Shown in pieces: positions 15,781 to 19,705 of a stretch of 19,705 nucleotides of DNA. The position numbers and the translations under genes were made by a program. Origin of the DNA: Methanolobus sp. UBA32 (GTDB taxonomy: Archaea > Halobacteriota > Methanosarcinia > Methanosarcinales > Methanosarcinaceae); assembly GCA_002507205.1 (NCBI GenBank), contig DAZF01000005.1:20272-39976 (forward strand), read 5' to 3'. The notes beneath the pieces are model-generated. The model made no database searches and was not told where the DNA came from. It saw only the letters and a list, made by a program, of their open reading frames with translations. Each line of letters begins with the position of its first letter. Position 1 is the first letter of the stretch.

Positions 15781-16641
15781 ATGACAGAAGAGAACTACGA
15801 TTCCAGGAAAATAGATGGGAGAGGCCTGTCAAAGAAAGTGGAAGAACAGGTAAAGCAGGGAGTCGAACAACTTAAGGCAGAGAAGGGGATCACTCCCGGA
15901 CTTGCAACAATACTTGTGGGCGAGGACCCTGCATCCAGGATGTATGTGCGCCTTAAACACAAGGCATGTGAAAGGGTCGGTATACATGCGGAAGACCACA
16001 ATATGCCCGAGTCCACCACACAGGAAGAACTCATGGAGCGTATCCGGGAATTGAACTCACGGGAGGACATACACGGAATCCTCCTTCAGTTACCTCTTCC
16101 GGGACACCTTGATGATAAATCTGCAATGCTTGCCATCGATCCTGCAAAGGATGCCGATGGGTTCCACGCATATAACATGGGCAAACTCCTGATTGGCCAG
16201 GAGGGTCTTGTACCCTGCACTCCAAAAGGTGTTATAAGAGCACTGGAAGAGTACAATGTCCCAATACAGGGCAAACATGCAGTTATCGTCGGCCACAGCA
16301 ACGTTGTGGGAAAACCCATGGCAGCAATGCTTATGAACAGGAATGCAACTGTGTCTGTGTGTCATGTTTTCACAGATGACCTGAAGAAGTTCACCCTTGA
16401 TGCTGATATCCTTGTTGTGGGAACAGGCGTCAAACATCTCATCAAAGCAGACATGGTAAAGGAAGGTGCAGTCATTTTTGATGTGGGCATTACCGAAGAG
16501 AATGGCAAGGTTTACGGTGATGTTGATTTCGATAATGTGGTGAAGAAGGCTTCACTCATAACCCCTGTTCCCGGGGGCGTTGGACCAATGACCATCGCTA
16601 TCCTCATGGAACACGTGCTTACGGCAGCAAAGAATGCCTGA
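15781..16641 (+). CDS. folD: Bifunctional methylene-H4F dehydrogenase/methenyl-H4F cyclohydrolase FolD
   Basis: A 286-residue FolD. It oxidises methylene-H4F to methenyl-H4F, with NAD(P)+ as cofactor in the family, and hydrolyses that to 10-formyl-H4F. The active-site pair Tyr55 and Lys59 in [13 protein letters not shown] matches Tyr50 and Lys54 of the E. coli enzyme. [13 protein letters not shown], the Rossmann segment [14 protein letters not shown] and the terminal [15 protein letters not shown] are all present. AGGTG precedes the ATG at a good distance. It links GlyA (methylene-H4F supply) with PurN (formyl-H4F use). The last codons form one arm of a strong hairpin. Confidence 0.97.
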   Translation: MTEENYDSRKIDGRGLSKKVEEQVKQGVEQLKAEKGITPGLATILVGEDPASRMYVRLKHKACERVGIHAEDHNMPESTTQEELMERIRELNSREDIHGILLQLPLPGHLDDKSAMLAIDPAKDADGFHAYNMGKLLIGQEGLVPCTPKGVIRALEEYNVPIQGKHAVIVGHSNVVGKPMAAMLMNRNATVSVCHVFTDDLKKFTLDADILVVGTGVKHLIKADMVKEGAVIFDVGITEENGKVYGDVDFDNVVKKASLITPVPGGVGPMTIAILMEHVLTAAKNA

Positions 16642-16662
16642 TAAGCACGTTTATATTTTATT
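16613..16662 (+). terminator. Two-part hairpin at the end of folD
   Basis: ACGTGCTTA (16613-16621) is perfectly matched by TAAGCACGT (16642-16650). Inside, GGCA (16623-16626) pairs with TGCC (16635-16638). The TGA stop (16639-16641) lies in the internal loop, and the tail TTATATTTTATT follows. It is the longest stem seen in the window and probably ends the purN-glyA-folD transcript. Confidence 0.65.
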
Positions 16663-16664
16663 AA
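16649..16664 (+). promoter_or_regulatory. Possible promoter of the DHPS-like/metV/metF genes
   Basis: GTTTATATTTTATT, about 65 bases before the ATG at 16722, is TATA-like. It directly follows the folD hairpin. AGGTTGA just before the ATG is the ribosome site. The AT-rich stretch may be only the tail of the terminator. Confidence 0.3.
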
Positions 16665-16721
16665 CTGAATACTATTTTGTTTAACGTATCTAACCCTGAA
16701 TTAATACTACCAGGTTGAATA

Positions 16722-17957
16722 ATGGTTGTTGATGTTGACATATGCGGCTTGAAGGTTGGCGATGAGCACCCCGTAAGATTGATGGGGGTCATCAACCTGA
16801 GCAAGGAATCCTTCTACAAGGGTTCTGTTGTGAGTACTGATTCTCTTCTTGATGTAGCACAGAAAATGGTTGACAGCGGTGCAACCATACTGGACATAGG
16901 TGCACGGTCAACATGGCATCTTGCAAATCCTGTGATTGGAGAGGAAGAGGAATTGAACCGCATGATCCCTGCCCTGGATATCCTGAAGGGCAATGTAGAT
17001 GCTCTCATTTCCGTGGATACGGTATATGCCAGTGTTGCAGAAGAATCACTTAAACACGGTGCGGATATCGTCAATGATGTTTCAGGATTCACCACCGACC
17101 CACGCATGATAGATGTCGTGGCAGAATATGATTGTCCTGCTGTAGTTATGGCATCAGAGGAAATTCCCGGGGACCCAATTGGGATGGATGCCATCATGGA
17201 CTGCCTTGCAGACATAATTTCCAAAGCTGATTCAAAGGGAATGGACACGGATAAACTCATACTGGACCCTGCTATAGGAAAATGGATACCTGAAAAGGAT
17301 TCGATATTTGATTTTGAGACCATAGACCAGTTCGAGAGTCTCAAAGTATTCCAGAAACCGCTGCTTGCGGCTGTTTCAAGAAAGTCGTGTATCGATGCCG
17401 TACTTCACAAACCGGCAAGTGAAAGGTTATACGGCAGCCTTGCAGCAACGGCAATCGTTGTTCACAAAGGTGCACATATCATAAGGACACATGACATCCC
17501 TGAGACAAAGGACGTTGTTGAAGTTGCAAGGGCCATGAGGAAAAAAGAACAGACTGTGAGATCAGGGGACTTTGAAGTATCCATAATAGACATTGTTCAT
17601 CCTGATGATGCTGAATACCTCATGAAAAGCATGGGTGTCACTGGCACAGGTGCTAAGGTCATGAAGAACAAGACCGTCAGCAAAGTGATACGTGTGAACA
17701 ATATCACAACCACTGAAGCACTGATAATCAAGCAGGAGATACTGGCAAGGGGTGGAGATGCAGCCCTTGAGCGTGATGCTGTATCCCATGAGACTGAAAA
17801 GACAGATGTGATCATAATAGGTACACTCCTGCAATTCGAGAAACTTGTCCACAAGCTCTCATTCCAGGCGCGCCAGCTTCCCCTCATTGCGGAGATGATA
17901 GCAGAGGCCCTTGAGAATGAAATGGATGTGGAACACCGTTACCTGAGGGATATTTGA
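16722..17957 (+). CDS. Dihydropteroate synthase-like pterin-binding protein with an extra C-terminal domain
   Basis: A 411-residue protein. Residues 1-275 are a DHPS-type TIM barrel with MGVINLSKESF (Asn25), ISVDT (Asp99), NDVSG (Asn118), Asp182, SRKS (Lys221) and RTHD (Arg255, His257). These pterin and phosphate contacts match DHPS. Two loops differ: GGESTRPG is GARSTWHL here, so the Arg that helps bind pyrophosphate is Trp, and DPGIGFGK is DPAIGKWI. Residues 280-411 form a second domain with VSKVIRVNNI, IIKQEILARGGDAA and IIIGTLLQFEKL. From memory, similar sequence is fused at the other end of DHPS in some Clostridia-type bacteria. It may make dihydropteroate from pABA, or only bind folate or a methanopterin precursor. 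metV follows after seven bases. Confidence 0.75.
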   Translation: MVVDVDICGLKVGDEHPVRLMGVINLSKESFYKGSVVSTDSLLDVAQKMVDSGATILDIGARSTWHLANPVIGEEEELNRMIPALDILKGNVDALISVDTVYASVAEESLKHGADIVNDVSGFTTDPRMIDVVAEYDCPAVVMASEEIPGDPIGMDAIMDCLADIISKADSKGMDTDKLILDPAIGKWIPEKDSIFDFETIDQFESLKVFQKPLLAAVSRKSCIDAVLHKPASERLYGSLAATAIVVHKGAHIIRTHDIPETKDVVEVARAMRKKEQTVRSGDFEVSIIDIVHPDDAEYLMKSMGVTGTGAKVMKNKTVSKVIRVNNITTTEALIIKQEILARGGDAALERDAVSHETEKTDVIIIGTLLQFEKLVHKLSFQARQLPLIAEMIAEALENEMDVEHRYLRDI

Positions 17958-17964
17958 GGGAACT

Positions 17965-18576
17965 ATGATAATCTCGTCTGCAAAACCATTTGAAGAGATA
18001 CTGGAATTATTAAAAGATGAAGATGACATTTTCGTCATAGGCTGCAATGCATGTGCTGCAAAACAGCATCTTGGCGGCGAGCCGGAAGTTATCGAAATGT
18101 CCCAGCATCTGGAAGAAGCGGGAAAGCATGTTGTCGGATGGGTTATCCCCAGCGCCGCCTGTAGTGTGGCATCCTTTGATTCACTTATTGAAAAGAACCC
18201 ACTCATAAAGAATGCAAAAACCATCCTTGTCATGGCGTGTGGCAGCGGAGTATCCATCATATCCGGGCTTGCAGACACACCGGTCTACCCCTCGAACAAC
18301 ACGCAGTCCCTGGGAGGACAGTCACAGGGAGAAGTGGTTCCTGAACTCTGTGCCATGTGTGGTGATTGCAACATCTATTATTTTGGCGGAATCTGTCCAA
18401 AAGGACAATGTCCCAAACAACTTCTTAACGGTCCATGCGGCGGTTCCATCGATGGCAAATGCGAAGTAGATCCTGAAAAGGACTGTGTCTGGGAACTTAT
18501 TTACAGGAAGCTGGAGAGAATTGGCAGGCTTGAACTGCTGGAAAAGGTATGGGACGCAGAAGAGATAATTGAATAA
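17965..18576 (+). CDS. metV: MetV: cysteine-rich methylene-H4F reductase C-terminal-domain partner
   Basis: A 203-residue protein with twelve cysteines: 27, 30, 66, 92, 129, 132, 135, 144, 149, 158, 166 and 174. The C-terminal part (CAMCGDC, GICPKGQCPK, LNGPCGGS and a final CxW) matches the MTHFR C-terminal-type domain that acetogens carry as MetV beside MetF. In those bacteria MetV binds MetF and is thought to carry zinc or Fe-S clusters for electron transfer. The spacing here allows similar cofactors, which is an inference. GAGGGAAC precedes the ATG, and the upstream gene ends seven bases before. metF lies downstream, supporting a MetF-MetV complex. No hydrogenase, diaphorase or heterodisulfide-reductase gene is next to it. 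Confidence 0.85.
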   Translation: MIISSAKPFEEILELLKDEDDIFVIGCNACAAKQHLGGEPEVIEMSQHLEEAGKHVVGWVIPSAACSVASFDSLIEKNPLIKNAKTILVMACGSGVSIISGLADTPVYPSNNTQSLGGQSQGEVVPELCAMCGDCNIYYFGGICPKGQCPKQLLNGPCGGSIDGKCEVDPEKDCVWELIYRKLERIGRLELLEKVWDAEEIIE

Positions 18577-18684
18577 TTGTTTTTAACTTGAATCAGATTC
18601 CTGAAAATAGATCTCATTGCTAAATGTAAACCTAAATTGCCTACTGCGATGATTTTAAAAATCAAAGCTGCATATACCACTAAG

Positions 18685-19569
18685 ATGTCCCCGACCTTCA
18701 AAGACAAACTTACATCAACCGATTTTCTAATTACAGCAGAGGTCAGTCCCCCGAAAGGAACAGACTTGAGTGGAGCTCTTGCTGATGCTGAACTTCTCAG
18801 GGGCTGGGCTGACGCGCTCAATGTCACCGACAACCAGAAGGCTGTCATGCGCATGAGTCCGCTTGCAGTTAGCAAAGCACTGGTGGATGCAGGTCATGAA
18901 GTAATAATGCAGCTCACATGCAGGGACAGGAACAGGCTTGCACTGCAATCCGACCTGCTCGGGGCATACGCAATGGGCATCAGGAACATCTGTGTGATGA
19001 CAGGGGACCACACCACGAAGGGTGACCATCCAAGGACAAAACCGGTCTATGACCTGGACTCCGTGCAGCTTCTTGCAATCATTAAAAAGATGCAGGAAGG
19101 TTATGATCTTGCAGGGAACATGATCGATAATCCACCGGATTTTGTTGTCGGTGCTGTTACAAATACTGATTCTTCGAAGACAGCACAGATGATGAAACTG
19201 CGGAAAAAGACAAAAATGGGGCTTGATTTCATTCAGACCCAGGCTGTTTACGATACAGGACAATTTGAAGCTTTTATGGAATCAATCGGTGATATCGAAG
19301 TTCCGATAATTGCCGGAGTCATACCGCTCAAATCCGCAAACATGGCACGTTTTATGAATCAGAATATCCCGGGAATCAATGTGCCTGCTGGAATTATAGA
19401 CAGGATCGAAAAAGCTGAGAAACCTGTCGAAGAAGGGATGTCCATATGTGCAGAAGCCATAGGTGAATTAAATAAACTCTGCCGTGGAATTCACATAATG
19501 CCAATTGGTAAACACGATAATACAGCAAACATACTAAAAATGGCTGGCATCAGGAAGAACAACCAATGA
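18685..19569 (+). CDS. metF: 5,10-methylene-H4F reductase MetF
   Basis: A 294-residue flavin-dependent MTHFR TIM barrel of the compact MetF type. Family signatures are FLITAEVSPPKGTD near the N-terminus, NVTDN (substrate side), MTGDHTTKGDHP, a stretch including FIQTQAVYD, and the closing GIHIMPIGK. It interconverts methylene- and methyl-H4F. The natural electron donor is unclear in a methanogen; a flavin fed through MetV, ferredoxin or F420 is possible. Start is uncertain: the ATG at 18685 fits the usual family start, while an ATG at 18649 and a TTG at 18637 extend the frame and none has a clear ribosome site. The stop overlaps the thiC start as ATGA, indicating translational coupling. Confidence 0.93.
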   Translation: MSPTFKDKLTSTDFLITAEVSPPKGTDLSGALADAELLRGWADALNVTDNQKAVMRMSPLAVSKALVDAGHEVIMQLTCRDRNRLALQSDLLGAYAMGIRNICVMTGDHTTKGDHPRTKPVYDLDSVQLLAIIKKMQEGYDLAGNMIDNPPDFVVGAVTNTDSSKTAQMMKLRKKTKMGLDFIQTQAVYDTGQFEAFMESIGDIEVPIIAGVIPLKSANMARFMNQNIPGINVPAGIIDRIEKAEKPVEEGMSICAEAIGELNKLCRGIHIMPIGKHDNTANILKMAGIRKNNQ

Positions 19570-19705
19570 TAAAAACGCAGATAGACCATGCAAAAAATGG
19601 AACTCTCACACCTGAGATGCTTTTTGTTGCAAAAACAGAGGGAATGGAAGAAGAACTTGTCAGGGAGAGAGTTGCAAACGGCAGCCTCGTCATAATGACA
19701 CGCAA
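19566..19705 (+). CDS. thiC: Phosphomethylpyrimidine synthase ThiC, N-terminal start (partial)
   Basis: Forty-six codons and two bases are visible, cut by the window end. The residues QIDHAKNGTLTPEMLFVAKTEG, with a following RVANGSLVIM, match the start of short ThiC proteins. ThiC is a radical-SAM Fe-S enzyme that rearranges aminoimidazole ribotide to the pyrimidine half of thiamin. Its catalytic Fe-S cysteines would lie far downstream. The ATG overlaps the metF stop by four bases, so the two should be translated from one message. The call rests on this short N-terminal match. Confidence 0.85.
   Translation, partial: MIKTQIDHAKNGTLTPEMLFVAKTEGMEEELVRERVANGSLVIMTR

Noticed and set aside
16814..17344. 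Long open frame on the minus strand inside the DHPS-like gene (and similar ones inside glyA, the RecJ-like gene and the AIR-synthase-like gene)
   Set aside because: The translations are serine-rich and low in complexity, with no recognisable motif, and each lies antisense to a gene with clear family signatures. They are by-products of codon use.

Overview
The window reads as chromosomal DNA of a methylotrophic methanogen of the family Methanosarcinaceae; Methanolobus, Methanococcoides or a close relative is my best guess. Four things point there: archaea-only proteins (Nob1, TiaS, the DnaJ-finger RecJ-like protein, a GfcR-type PRTase regulator), a tetrahydrofolate (H4F) gene set of the kind known from Methanosarcina, AT-rich gaps with TATA-box-like promoters, and almost no UAG stops (one among the 17 complete genes), as expected where UAG can mean pyrrolysine. 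No mobile element, CRISPR array, rRNA or tRNA was seen.

Layout. Bases 1-1534 (+): the end of hisH and an AIR-synthase/HypE-related protein. Bases 1551-3664 (-): a translationally coupled stomatin-NfeD protease pair. Bases 3665-4069: a 405-base gap with a compact inverted-repeat element and promoters on both sides. Bases 4070-6193 (+): a RecJ-like DHH protein with a zinc finger and S1 domain. Bases 6235-7373 (-): nob1 followed by gfcR. Bases 7500-9034 (+): a one-domain KaiC-like ATPase and nadE. Bases 9049-12472 (-): a PAS-PAS-GAF histidine kinase followed by tiaS. Bases 12734-13702 (+): an archaeal HTH regulator, divergent from the kinase.

Bases 13807-19705 (+) hold the most coherent system: purN, glyA, folD, a dihydropteroate-synthase-like gene, metV, metF and the start of thiC. 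GlyA would load C1 units from serine onto H4F, FolD would convert methylene-H4F to formyl-H4F, PurN would spend formyl-H4F on purines, and MetF/MetV would interconvert methylene- and methyl-H4F. The DHPS-like protein may make the folate, but its active-site loops are altered and it carries an extra C-terminal domain. The set works as a small biosynthetic C1 pool beside the large methanopterin pool used for methanogenesis. A strong hairpin at the end of folD suggests that the cluster is split into at least two transcription units.

A recurring theme is that gene ends carry hairpins that include or lie next to the stop codon (five cases). Several starts were moved to internal ATGs where a Shine-Dalgarno sequence or family length supports it (kinase, nfeD, glyA, metF, AIR-synthase-like). 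Functions come from recognising motifs by eye; no database search was run.
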